Shown here: positions 46,265-58,600 of the stretch, in pieces
Numbering within the stretch: the stretch's first letter is position 1
Layout: each line of letters begins with the position of its first letter
Made by a program: the position numbers and the translations under genes
The notes under the pieces: generated by a model
What the model saw: only the letters and a program-made list of their open reading frames with translations
What the model was told of the DNA's origin: nothing
Database searches by the model: none
NCBI RefSeq assembly: GCF_018446385.1
Contig: NC_056000.1
Span: 29,776,011-29,840,010, forward strand
Length of the DNA stretch: 64,000 bases
Direction: 5' to 3'
Source: Zingiber officinale
Lineage: Eukaryota; Streptophyta; Magnoliopsida; Zingiberales; Zingiberaceae

Positions 46265-46595
46265 AAGGGCGGAGCCAGGTTATAGTTTACTCGGGCTGTA
46301 GCTCGGAGGCCGATGACATCGAATCTCGAATTTACAGTGGAAAACAAATGGAAAACACGAGAAAAAAAGGAATTAGCCCGGGACGACGGCGTCGAAGTTG
46401 ACGACTATTGCTCACAATCTGGAATCAGCCTGGATAGATCACCCGGGCTGGCTAATCTCGAATTTACAGTGGAAAACAAATGGAAAACACGAGAAAAAAG
46501 AGGAATTAACTCGGGACGACGGCGTCGGAATTGACAGTCATTGCTCACAATCTGGAATTAGCTCGGATAAATCACCCGGCCTGGCTCCGCCATTG
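46265..46595. mobile_element. Small TIR element with 9-bp target duplication
   Basis: Direct repeats CTACTAGTC (46256-46264, 46596-46604) flank inverted ends AAGGGCGGAGCCAGG and the complement CAATGGCGGAGCCAGG. Inside, a unit of about 134 bp starting TCTCGAATTTACAGTGGAAA is present twice in tandem. A 9-bp duplication suggests Mutator-like mobility, but 8 bp (hAT) cannot be excluded. The frames inside (46313-46613) are fortuitous. Confidence 0.75.
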
Positions 46596-46680
46596 CTACT
46601 AGTCTACTTCTAGGCTTGGCCGAGTGACGCTAAGAAATGTTGAGCCCCTTATTAAGTAGACGAGACAACCTTGAATACTA

Positions 46681-49598
46681 CCAAATTCCTTTCAAACATT
46701 CTGACTTCTCCTAAAACAAACCTGACTTCATTAGATTATAAGTTTGAATACCACTTATGAGCTCAACCGACTCCCATCACTTTTAACCCAGTTGAAAAGG
46801 TGCCACGTATAGTCTACTTTAACCAAGTCAAAACCAAGTCAAGGGCTTCCCACATGGAGTCTAGGTTGACTAAGTCAATATTACTAATCTCCTCATAATA
46901 CATACTTGGAAGCCGAAATCAAACTACATTATTAGAATTTAAAATTAAATTACTTTAATCTCCATCAAGTCAAATTTGATTGGATTATACAATGACTAAT
47001 TAATTATCACATGAATTAAATTGTTTAGTACGTGTATTTGTTTATTTTTGAACTTCTTTTATCATAGCTACATAAGTTATAAGTTAAATGTAGCATGAAA
47101 AAATATATAAGAGAAAATAAAATAAAATTTCTTCCTTAACTATATTTCTTCCTTCCATTGTCAAATATTACATCTTCATCATATTTGACACAGAAATGTT
47201 TCTAGAAATATCATATTATAGTAACAACTTCTGAGATTAATCTATTTTTATTGAGAATAAATTATAAAGCAAGTTATATATATTAAAATGATTAAGACAT
47301 GGTGAAGCACATGATGATGATAATGCATACGACAAGGAACTGCCAAGAATTAAAATGACGGTTTTACTAAATCTGCCAATAAAATAAGCCCCTTGAAATA
47401 AGTGAAAAAAAGAACCTCACTTCTTAAACAGTTTGGTTCGTCTTGATCCTATTTTCTCGTCTTCTGTTTTCTTTTATCTCTTTTCCAATGCGTACGCGAC
47501 ATGCAGTAACTTACTCTGCGACTCCGGAAACAACAAAAATGTTACTGCAAGTTGGTGCATGCATGAGAGGTCAAATGCTCCATGTGGTGGTATGTGTATA
47601 GCAACAAAACGAGGTCAGTCGTATTCATGCCAAGGAAAATAAAGCTGCGTGCTCGTGTCGAATTGATGGAGCGAGGAGGAAGCAGCCATGCCAAGTCCTT
47701 TTCATTACGCTGTGCTACTAGCTCAGTAAAACTTGGCCAATTACACTTCAAGGGCTTGATCATACATCCACTCCCTCAATCTGCATAATATTACTTTTGT
47801 ACTTCCGTGTTCATCCTGAGAAGACGGATTGATGAGGAAGTTAGGACAAACGTATTCGTCTTTTGTCATCAATAATATTACTTTTGTAGCTAGCTTGTCG
47901 ATTTCCCAGCTGAATTCATATTATTTCACACAAGAATACAATGCAAAAGTAAAAAGAAAAAAATGCATATATATTCTGGAAATCATTGAAGCACATGAGA
48001 CCTAAAACAATAGGCTTTATGATTATCATCTCATTTCTTTTCATAAACAGGAATAAGAAACCATCATACGTTCACCTTCTTGGGATTTGACAGTGACACG
48101 AGCAGTCATGATTTCAGCGCCTGTCGTTTGAAAGATCAGTAAAAAATAAATTTAAATCTAAACGTTTTAATAAAAAATTTAAAATATATATGAATCTTTA
48201 TAATAAATTAAACACTAGTCTTTGAATTAATAAGGACCACATCTGCCAGTCTCGTTAATTTCCTAAACAGTAAATGGTTGGATCAAGAGCTTCACATCAT
48301 CATCTTCTGCCCTGGTAAATGGGCAAGAACGACGGCACTGAGTGAAAGTGAGAGAGACGATCGCTGTTCTTTAACGGCCGTATGAAGCGAAGGGAAGAGA
48401 CGAGAAGAGGTCCCAATTAGCCTCCCTCATTGATGGCTGGTCGGACAAACAAAGAGACAAAGCAGAGAAGATGAGAGAGAAAGGGGGGGCTGCCAAATGG
48501 TGCAGGATGGGAATCAATTGGAGAGAGAGAGCCCAAGACTCTCGTGACTGCTGCCTCCATCCAACCTAACTACTATTCCAATGTCTTTTCCTTCATGCAA
48601 CGCACAATCTCGGACACACACTTCTTCTTCCTTCCTCTGCTCGACTAGTGTTGATGATCACTAATGGTTCGTCGTTGTCCACCGGATTGCTGCATGCATG
48701 AAGTTCTCTTCAGCATTAATCTCTGTGCTCTTCAGATTGCGTGTCAGATGCATAGAACCAACAATTAAAGGAAAAAAAAAAAAAATTAAAGCTAGGGAAT
48801 TAAATAGACGAGTACGAGTGATAGTTTCAGCATGCAGCGATTAATTAAAGCGCTACAAATGGAACTACCACAGAATGCATGAATAAAACTGTATGCTACA
48901 TATATCTCTTTATATGTCCACAGCATATATGCATCGAGCTAGTACATGATGTTTTAGTTGAGGATGAGCATCGACTGAACGTTCTCGTACCGCGCACCTC
49001 TCACTCACAAGTCACAACACTATCCCTCTCTCTTCAATGCTGAGTGCCTGCCCCGGCCCTCCTATGTTTCCTTCAATGTTCATGCCATGCAAATCACGGA
49101 GACCTTAATTAAAGGTGTGCATGCACGGCAACACCATTGTACTTTGAACTGAAATAAGTAAGCAGAAGTGATGGGGTAAAATTACCGGCATATCATTAAT
49201 TTGGCCCCACACGAGGCATCCTTTTTGGTAAAATAAAAAATATTAAAATATAATAATATTTCATATATAATAATTTTGATTTAATTAGAGAATATATATA
49301 TATATATATATTAGTAGCTATGATTATAATTATTATAATATTATTGAAATAAGAGTTTTTTTTTGGATGAAGAATAGAATGAATTGTCCTTTTAGTATTT
49401 AAAAAAAAAAGAAAATACCCTTTTGATGATAAAGAAAATAAAGGACATCGAGAACAGAAAAACTCCAAATCAACAAATTCAATTAATAGAAGATCCAATG
49501 AGAAATACTATAAAATATTATCCTATTATTTTTTCTATTGAATATTTTATGTAATTTTGTGCGACTTGTCGTGAATTTATTTCTGCCACCACTCCCCC
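46681..49598. other. Intergenic region, no gene seen
   Basis: About 2.9 kb with no supported coding sequence. An open frame at 47433-47642 starts with a secretory-looking stretch but is 69 codons and matches no family I know. Purine-rich GAGA tracts at 48340-48535 and an AT run at 49291-49311 were noted. No microRNA precursor could be identified by eye. Confidence 0.4.
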
Positions 49599-49817
49599 AG
49601 TTCAAATCTATTATCCTCAAATTTTTCTGTCTCCGTGTTTTTTACTGATCGAACGGACCAGATTACATCTTAAGTCATCATGACATCCTTAAGATGTGTG
49701 CAGTATCATCGTGATGTGCAAGACATCCTTGAGAATTGAGATATAATCTGATCCGTTCGATCGGCAAGGGGACATGAAGACAGAGAAATTTTGAGACAGA
49801 GGATTTGAACTCCCACT
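49599..49817. repeat. Fold-back element with about 85-bp arms
   Basis: The left arm (AGTTCAAATC ... CTGATCGAACGGACCAGATTACATCTTAAG ... GACATCC) is inverted in the right arm (GACATCCTTGAGA-TT-GAGATATAATCTGATCCGTTCGATC ... GGATTTGAACT), leaving a loop of some 35 bp. It is not coding. It resembles a fold-back MITE and could give a long hairpin RNA if transcribed. Confidence 0.7.
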
Positions 49818-50958
49818 CCCCTATACTCTGGGACAACTTATCTCCGTAAAATTGTTAAATAACCCTAATTCGCTAAAGACTCGTGTTAGGTTAACACTAT
49901 TAGAAGACTGTAATAGCCAATTTTTTTTTGATCTTAATTAACGATGGGATACAGAAATTCCAATGTTATTTTTTTCATTTTAATTTAATTTAATTTTTAA
50001 AATCAGTCATTATTTTACAACTAATTTTTAAAGTTGATTAAAAAATAACCACATATTAAAAATTTTGATTGTTAATTTTTTAATTATCTTATTCTAATTT
50101 GTAACCTAGTTAACAACAAAATAAAATTTGATTGTAAATAAAGACCGATTAATTTTTTTTTATCAAGCAAATGATATTCTGTTACTATTTTTCTTTATTT
50201 TATTATTTTTTTTATCTGCAGCTATCGAGTTTTAACTGGATCCTTATTTTGCTACCCAATTCAATTATAATTAGTTACGTGATAGTGACTAATTAGAAAT
50301 TTTGATTATTATTTTTTCACTTTACTTTAATTTTTAATCTGATTGAAATTAAAATTTTCAATAATAAATTAAAGACAAACTAAAATATTTCGTTCCTAAC
50401 TTTTTTTATTATTATTATTTTTTTATTCTTTATCATTAGCCTCAATTGTGTCCTCATGAGGCAGCGGACCCAACAAAACAACTCATTGAAATGTAATTCA
50501 TTTTATCATTTTAAAATTGTTGACCTATAAATTTTTTAAAAAGTATTTGATATATTTTTTTTAAAAATTATTTACCTATAATTGTTTTTTAAAAAATTAT
50601 TTACTTACGTAAATGTTTTTGCAGCCCACTCAATGTCTGGTCCAATTCCAATAGAACCCGGTCCAAACATTGAACTCGTCCAGGCCGAACTTTGAGCCCA
50701 GCAGCTTTATTAGCGAGGATCTCCACCGTTAAACTCTCTGGAGCGAATCTCGAGAACACCAAACTCAGTAATGTATTCTACCTCCCGTGGGTTTCGTGTT
50801 CCGCACGAATCAAGAAGCACGTATTGATACCGTAAAGAGATCTGGGTTCGTCTATTAACGAATTACCGGGAAGGTGCATATCGGGTATGAAATCTTAAGT
50901 AGGAAAACGAATTGCCAATGCCGTATGCAGTAGGTCTTAGTCCACCTGCTCTCCATTT
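49818..50958. other. AT-rich upstream region of the proposed ClpC leader
   Basis: No gene seen. Mostly A/T-rich with T runs. From about 50620 the composition becomes mixed, as expected for a promoter-proximal region. Confidence 0.4.
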
Positions 50959-51027
50959 CTATTTATCGCGCCTCCTCCTCCTCCTCCTACGCCGCCGCCT
51001 CCTCTCTCCCTCTCCTACGATTCGCAG
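50959..51027 (+). promoter_or_regulatory. Proposed ClpC promoter end and leader exon
   Basis: CTATTTATC at 50959-50967 resembles a weak TATA box. It is followed by a pyrimidine-rich leader of CTCCTCCTCC/CCGCCGCC type typical of plant 5' UTRs, ending in GATTCGCAG before gtagat (donor at 51028). The next plus-strand coding sequence is ClpC, whose start codon at 61016 directly follows a strong acceptor. I therefore propose this as the non-coding first exon of ClpC. No transcript evidence is available; it could belong to another transcript. Confidence 0.4.
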
Positions 51028-52696
51028 GTAGATCTATTGTGTTGTTCTTACTGATCTAATTTATTTTAATTGTTCATCGAATGGTTTGTATCCTATGCTT
51101 TGCGGTTGAATTCATTTTAAGGTTTTGATCCCATTTTGATTCGCAGAATGTTCTTTATTATCCTTGATAGATCCGTGGATTAGATATCCAGGTTGTTGTT
51201 TTGAATGCAAGAATTTATTCTCTGTATTGCCTCGTAAGATGTAGCTCACACGAGAAGAAAAATGCGCATTGAAATTCAAGTATCTGGTTGGATTGGGAGG
51301 CTCGGAATTTGGTGTTTTGATATCATATGAGAGACTAAGATACCTGCCTCAAAGAGGAACAACTTTTTTATGCATAGGATTTTGAGTATACCTACCTAGC
51401 GCTGCGAATACCCCTATCCGCAGTTGCTTGATAGTTCTGGGTTTATTCTTTCATTGTTGTCTCTGCTAAATGGTGCGTTCTGATATTAAGTATAAGTTGG
51501 CAAAAGGTTATATAAGATGGTACAGTGAACTATCGCTTGCAATCTTGGTTCCTCATTAACGTATTCATGTCTGACTAACATTATGGAAAAAACTGTGTAC
51601 GCTCTTATACCTATATTTGATCATTACAGCTCTGAAGAAATTACACATTACAACTAATTAATCCAATACCTTCAGCACTCCTCAAACTGGTGCATAAATA
51701 CTTTCTATATCTAACTTGTGATCCAACAACCACCACTAAGCCTTATACCACTAGGTGGAGTCGGCTATATGGATCCTTTTACAACATTGAGTTCTATCTC
51801 CTACTTAAATACATTTTATTTTGTTTTATTGTTGTTAACCAAATTTTTTTGGTCTTCCTCTTTCTTGTTTGATATGTGTGTTTGTTATTGTTGTTAACTA
51901 AGTCTTTTTGGTCTTCCTCTTCCTTGTTTGATATATGTGTTTGTCATAGTTACGCATTGTCTAATGGAGCATTTATTGGTCATCTAAGTATATGCTCGTA
52001 CCATCTTAAAAGTGCCTCTTGGAGTTTTCTCTCAATAGATGCAACTCCGACTTTCTCTCTAATGCTCTCATTTCTTATTCTGTCTATCCTCATATGTCCA
52101 CACATTCACCTTAACATCCTCATCTCTGCAACTCTAATTTTTTGCTCATGTGCTTGAGTTATAGCCAAGGTTCTAAAATTCGCTAGGCGCTAGTCGGGCG
52201 GCGGACCAGCGCCTAGCGCCTAGCGCCTAGGCCGCCTAGGCGGGGACTAGGCGGCGCTAGGCGGATTCCTCAGTATTCCTTGTTTCATGTGGACTGTGGA
52301 TAATGCCATATACAAATCTAAATGTTGTCTTAAACAATTTCATAGCAATGGAGATCTAACTATGTATGCTGAAATAAATACATACTTTCCAATACCAAAA
52401 AATGAAAAACTATAAAAGAAAATTAATAGTTTTGTGCAAAGGAAATATACTAGACTTAGTAAATATGAGTTAAAAAAAAACAGTTAAACAATAGAACATG
52501 CAGTAAGTTATCATAATCATATAGCAAACAGTAGAACATTGGAAAATAGTAGCAATAGTTCAATTCAAGATTACAATGCATTGTAAATCAGTAACCAGTA
52601 ACCACTAAGCAAAATATAATTGTTAAATAACGTAAATCATGTCTTAACAAAATGAGTTCAAAATTACACAACTAATAATATCTCATAAACTCGTAT

Positions 52697-55044
52697 TTAT
52701 TCTGCTTCCTCTTCTCCATAATTTTCAATAACTTGTTCTTCATCGGACACAAACTCAATATCATTATTGTGATCCTCGTCTTCTTCTTGATTCAAAATCA
52801 TCTTCATGAAGTTCTCTCACTCTAGAGCTTCTTCGGGTTGTAGATTTTCATCCGCTCCACTTGCTTCATCAACCATTTGCCAAGTGAGCCGGAACCTAGT
52901 TCAACTTCATCATCTTCCCCACCGTCCACAATCCAACCTTGTGCATTTGAAGCATCTTTTGCAAGAAGGACATCAACATTTCTTTCTTTTTCTCTTTTTT
53001 GTTTGTTCAACAATCTAGCATTAAATTGGACAAGTACTAGATTGTTCAACCTGTTGGCATCCAACCTATTTCTTTTCTTTGTATGAATCTAAAAAAACAG
53101 AGAAAGTAAATATTATAGTTAGTACCTGAATATAGAGTAGACATTAAAAATTATAACTAATTTAATTAAAGAGTAGATGAAAGTTTAAAACTTACTCCTT
53201 CAAATGTACTCCAATTTCTTTCACACCCGGATGAACTTGTAGTTAATGAAAGTATCCTCAATGCCACCCTTAGCAAGTTAGGTGTGTGAGCACCGTATGT
53301 ACTCCACCATGCACATGGATCAAATGTATCATCATTTTTTCACATGCTTTTGCAGCCAATGTTTTTCCAAACAACCCAGTCTTATTTCTATATTTTGGAA
53401 ATTCCTTGTTAATAATTGTATCTTGTAGATCTAACTCATTGGCATACAAAGTTTCCATGCATTCAAAAATCTCCATCACGACCTCCTCATAAAGAGCAAT
53501 AGAACTATCTTTGTAGTAAAAATAAGGATTCAACAAAAAATAGCTATGCAATGATGTATCAAGTCTATCCTTCATTTTGACTCAATAATGACTATGATAG
53601 GCTGATAATTTGATTCACGTTATTTTGAGCCACCTTGATATCTTCTTTAGCTTCAAGTAGCTCCCCATATAGAAACCCCATCGATGGCTTTCATCTCCAT
53701 CTACCAATCGAAGAACTCTTACCAAAGGAGCAAATATTTTCAAACAAAGTGTCACACCATTCCAAAAACTCATGCTCATCATTGTAGAGTAAGCCAATTT
53801 TCCTTTGTTTTTGACCATTTACATTTCTCCCACATATCACTTGTAAACATGGCTCTTAAACTAGTTTTTTCAATCAAACTTTGCAATGTGAGGAAATTTG
53901 ATGCAAACCTGGTAACTCCCGGACTATGTCTCTCTTCTTCGTGAAACTTCTCATCAATGAAAGTCTTATGGTGAGCATAGATGAAAATGGTAAAAGACTT
54001 GGATTGCTCAATAACTTTTTTATATCGTGGAAGTTTGCCAATACTTTCAAGCATGAGATTAACCGTGTGAGTTGCACATAAACTCCAAAAAATCCCAGGT
54101 CGCTTTTCTCTCATCAATTTAGCTGCAACCATATTGTTGGTGGCATTGTCTGTTACAATATGAATAATATTTTGAGCTCCTACTTGTTCAACACACTTGT
54201 CAACATACTCAAAATAAGTTCAGCTGTATGCGCCTCGTCTGAAGACTCCTTAGACTCTAAAAATATAGTACCCTCCTTGCAATTAACATACAAATTTAAG
54301 ATGTTTCTTCTTTTTCTATCACTCATGATCGAGCATCCATTCTTTGCCCATTCTTCTTCATGTTTCTTCAGCAATTGTTTTGTTCTTTCAACATCAGCTT
54401 TCAATAGTGGCTCCCTAAGTTGATATTGAGTTGGAGGCTTGAATCCTGATCCAAATTGACCCACTGCCTCCATTAGTTGCTTGAAGCTATCATTATCGAC
54501 AGCATTGAATGAGATTCCATTTTCATAAACCCATCTCCCAACATATTGTTGAACTTGTTGAGTTCTCTCTTTGAAAAGAGCCTCATTTATATTTTTTTGG
54601 CTAAGCACTTTACTTCCAGGAGCCTGCATTTTCTGGAGCAATTGCCGATGCATATCTATCCATGGGGCCAAGTGGAAGAGGTTTTTTAACTCCATCCATC
54701 CCTTCAATTTCAAGACCTTCTTCTTTATCTAGGGAAATAGCCATCTCTGCTTTACAACTTTGTTCTTCCATTATTTTATTCTTCTTTCTGTTCCTCCCTT
54801 CTAAAATAGCCTGTTTGCACTTTTGTCTTCTTGAGATGCTTTTCGACAACTAGATACATTTTCAGGTATATTTCCAATGTGCTCCTTTATCCTATACACT
54901 CCTCCTGAACTTACATTTAATTTTGTCGAGATTCTTAGGATCAATCAATATTCCAAACTCCCATCCGATGTCATTTGACTTTCTTCTAAGAATTCCGGAT
55001 TCGGGTTGAGTGACAGATGTTGTCGAAGATGGATTGCTGGCCAT
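52697..55044 (-). pseudogene. hAT transposase pseudogene (BED/DUF659 type)
   Basis: Starts at MASNPSSTTSVTQPES (ATG 55044) with GWEFGILIDPKNLDKIKCKF of a BED region, then frameshifts. It continues with VQQYVGRWVYENGISFNAVD, KNGCSIMSDRKRRN, then GIFWSLCATHTVNLMLESIGK, SFWNGVTLCLKIFAPLVRVL, LDTSLHSYFLLNPYFYYKD, and SSSGCERNWSTFEG, with a last exon (VHTKKRNRLDANRLNNLV) after an intron near 53100-53200. In the catalytic block the residues between the two aspartates of a SDGWTD-type motif are missing. Other breaks include a one-base loss in an A run near 53340 and a frame change near 52890. It is a relative of the intact transposase at 3237-5705. Confidence 0.85.
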
Positions 55045-55179
55045 TGATAACAGATATAATCTGAAAAAATTATATATATTAATAACTAACAAGACATAAC
55101 ATGATAATAAAATTTAAATATTTAATTATACTATACAGATACAGGCATACAATACAAAATATTTTAATAACATTAAGTC

Positions 55180-56340
55180 ATTAACCAGTCTGAGAATATT
55201 TTTTTATATATCTTAATCTAATTAATAAAATTTATTAGATATGTGTTTAAATAAATTAAATTTTAAATATATTTTTTTTTATATTTTTAAATCTGTTTTA
55301 TACTGTTATATATAATTATAAATTAATATTATTTATTATTTATTGAAATTTTTAAAATTTTAATTTAATTTTCATATTTTTAAAACTGATTTATATAAAT
55401 TAATAATATTTATTAGAATTTTAATATAATTTTAATATTTATAAATTCGATTAATATAAATTAATAATATATAAAATTTATAAATATGATTTATATAAAT
55501 TAATAATATGTATTATATTTTTTTAAAATTTAAATATTTTTTAAATCTGAATATCTGATAAATGATAATATTTATTATAAATTTTAAATCTGTTAATATA
55601 TAAATTAATATTTAATATTATTTATTAAAAAAGTTAAATATATTATTTATATATTAAAATCTGATTAGTGATTATATAAATAATAAATTATAAAATTAAT
55701 AATGGAATTTTATATATTTAAATTTGTTTTATATAAATTAATAAAATTTATTAAAAAAATAAATCTTAAATATATTTAAATTTTAAAGGAATTGTTTGAA
55801 TTTATTAAATTAAAAAAAAACAAAAAACGCCGTGAGACTCGCGCGACAGCGCGGACGCCACCAGCGCCTCGCGGGAGGCCTCCGGCGCCGCCGGACGTGT
55901 CCGGCGAAGTCCGCCGTTGCTTCCAGCGGCGCCGGAAGCGTCGCGGAAAGCTTCCAGCGTCGCTGGAAGCATCACGCGATGCTGTCGGACGCGTCCGGCG
56001 GCTGCGGACGCGTCCGGCGTCGCCGGAGACGTGCCGCGACGATGACTCAACACTGTTCTTTTGTTGATGTATCAAGTCTAAACGTAAAAACTTAAAAACG
56101 TAAAAACTTACCGGAGCGACGAAGCCTTCGACGCAACGATGCAGCTACGCAGGAACGATGAGAAGATGAAGCGGCGCTGAGAGACGACGAAGGCGTAAAC
56201 AGGAAATTTCGAACAAAATACCAAAACAGTGAAACCTAAATAACGTGTCGCGGAGGCCCGACGAGGCCCGCCGAGGCCCGCCGAGAGCCGCCTAGGCGGC
56301 GGCGCCTAGGCGGCCGCCTAGCCCGCGTTTTAGAACACTG
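55180..56340. repeat. AT-rich block next to GC-rich subterminal block
   Basis: Inside the third hAT, 55180-55800 is almost pure A/T. It is followed abruptly by 55830-56045, rich in CGCCGGACGCGTCCGGCG-like words, and 56245-56335 with repeated CCGCCTAGGCGG. The left end (52185-52265) has the same CGCCTAGGCG words. Overlapping open frames in the GC block are a composition effect. Confidence 0.7.
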
Positions 56341-56359
56341 GTTATAGCCTAACATTCAG

Positions 56360-58600
56360 CTCGATATAATATAGCAAGCTTAACTACGATTTCGTAGAAC
56401 TTTACTTTACGGTCACATAAAATACCTGACGCACTCCTCTATTTCAATCATCCTACTTGTATTCTATGTAAAACATCTTTCTCAATTCCTCCATCGTTTT
56501 GCAAAAATGATCCTATAGTTAAAGCTCTTGGTTCTGGACAACTCATCATCTTTTATCTTAACAATTATCTCATTACGTTTAATATTGCTAAACTTAAATT
56601 TATATTCTGTCTTTATTCTACTAAGCCTAAAATCTTTCCCTTTTAGTGCTTCCCGCCAAAATTCTAGTTTACCATTTACTTCTTCATATGTTTCATCTAC
56701 CAAAATAATATCATCTGTAAACAACATGTATCACGGTATGTTTTGAATGTGCTTAATGAGTTCGTCCATAATTAATATAAAAAGATAGTGATTTAGAGTT
56801 AATCCTTGATGTAACTCTATCTTTATTAGAAAATTTTCAGTTACTTCATCTTAAGTCTTTACTTTGGTTGTTACATCCTTGTATATATCCTTAATTAATT
56901 CAATATATGTTATGCTAACACCTCTCTTTTTTACAATTCTCTATATAATTTCTCTTAGAATTCTATTATAAGTATTTTTTAAGTCAATGAATATATCTTA
57001 TTTTTGCTCTCGATATTTTTCAATTAGTTGTATAAGATGTATAACTTCTATTGTCGACCTGAACTCAAATTGATTTTCGATCACCGTAGTCTCCTTTCTT
57101 AATCTTTTTTCTATTATTTTTTTTTTCAAAGTTTTATGGTATGACTCATTAGTTTAATACCCCAATTGTTTGCATAATTTTGCATGTCTCTCTTATTCTT
57201 ATATAAGGAAACTAGAGTACTTATCCTCCATCAGATATTTTTTTTTATTTTCAATGTCATGTTAAATAATTTTGTAAGTCATTCAATACCTTGTTTTTTT
57301 AGACACTTCTATATTTCTATCGGAATATCATCTGGTCCAAGGATTTTTCCATTGTGCATTCCATTTAAAACTTGTTCTACTTCTGATATTTGAATTCTAC
57401 GATAAAAATTTAAATTTTTATACTCATTTGACCTACTTAAATTACCTAAGTTAGGTTGGTTACCTAAACCTTCATTAAAAAGTTAATGAAAATATCCATT
57501 CCACCGCTCTTTTATTTTTCCAACATTTACTAGAATCTATTACATTTATTTTTAATATATTTTATTTAGATAAGATCTCTTGTCTTCCTTTCTTTCACAT
57601 TAATTATTCTATAAATGTCTCTTTCCCATGCTTTTGTATCTAATTTTTGATATAATCGTTCAAAAGTTTCATTCTTTGCTTCATTCATTACTTTCTTAGC
57701 CTCTTTCTCGACGATTGTATTTTTTTTTAAATTTTCCTTGTTCTTTTATATATATATATATATATATATAATTTCTTTTAAGCTGTTCGTTTTTTCCTTC
57801 ACTTTCTCTTATACTTTCTTATTCCACCACAAAGATTCCTTTTTCGTGGTGCATGTCCCTCAGACTTATCGAGTACACTCTTAGCTACTATTTTTAACTT
57901 TGATGTTGTTTTATCCTATGTCGTATTAGAGTCACCATATATTTCATTTAATACTTGTACTCTTACTTCTTAAATATATTTTGCAATCTCATCCTTTAAC
58001 TTCCACCATTTAATTTTAGAAGTAGTATATATATTTTCTTTCTATTGATATTATGCTTTAGGCGTATATCTAATACTACTAACTTATGTTGGGTAGTTAA
58101 ACTTTCTCCAAGGATGATCTTGTAATTTTTACAAATCTTTTATCCTTCTTTCTAACTATAAGAAAGTCAATTTGTGATTTATTATTCCCATTTTTGAACG
58201 TGACTAAGCGTTCTTCTCTTTTCTTAAAAAATGTATTAGCTAATATAAAGTCATGTTATCGCAAAATCTAATATAGTTTTCACTTCATTTTTCATTTTAA
58301 ACCCATAACCCCCATATACCCTCTTATATTCCTCATTTTTCACTCCGACATATTCATGTAGATCACCTCATATTAAAATCATTTCATTTGGTGGAATGTT
58401 TTATAATACTTCATCTAAGTCGTCTTAAGACCTGGATTTGGTAGTTTCATCTAATCCTACTTACGGTGCATATACGTTAATTATGTTCATAGTTTCTTTC
58501 GTCACTATTATCTCAAGGGTTCTTCATTCTTTAACGAACTATCTACCATAATACCCATTCTATTTCTTGCTTTACTCTTTCCTGTGTACCATAATTTAAA
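56360..58600 (-). pseudogene. RTE LINE endonuclease/reverse transcriptase remnant
   Basis: Endonuclease pieces read in minus-strand frames at 58500-58100 (INVYAP, then GLDET, then PPNEMILI-GDLHEYVG, then GYGFKMKNE, then GESLTTQHKLVVLDIR). The RT box MLFTDDIILVDETYEEVNGK begins at 56727, followed by FRLSRIKTEYKF. Homology continues across the hAT to VAEMRMLR-MCGH and LRWYEHILR left of 52157. Many stops and frameshifts are present, so no protein is made. Clade assignment (RTE) is from the motif set and the 3' end. Confidence 0.75.

Larger units (their letters stand above)
52166..56340 (-). mobile_element. Third hAT element (4.2 kb), defective
   Basis: Direct repeats GTTATAGC (52158-52165, 56341-56348) flank inverted ends CAAGGTTCTAAAA and the complement CAGTGTTCTAAAA. 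Both subterminal zones are packed with the palindrome-like word CGCCTAGGCG. It has inserted into the RTE LINE in the proposed ClpC leader intron. The transposase is broken. Confidence 0.88.

Noticed and set aside
47433..47642. 69-codon frame with a hydrophobic start and six or more cysteines, like a small secreted peptide
   Set aside because: Cysteine spacing fits no plant peptide family I can name, and there is no supporting gene structure; kept only as a note.
48300..49100. Possible microRNA precursor in the purine-rich intergenic region
   Set aside because: I compared by eye with common conserved plant microRNAs (156, 159, 160, 164, 166-169, 171, 172, 319, 390, 393-399) and saw no mature sequence.
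49599..49817. GTTCAAATC in both arms as a tRNA gene B box
   Set aside because: No A box at the right distance and no cloverleaf; the word occurs as part of a long inverted repeat.
55776..56095. Arginine-rich overlapping frames on both strands
   Set aside because: Open in four frames because the subterminal hAT block is GC-rich and repetitive.
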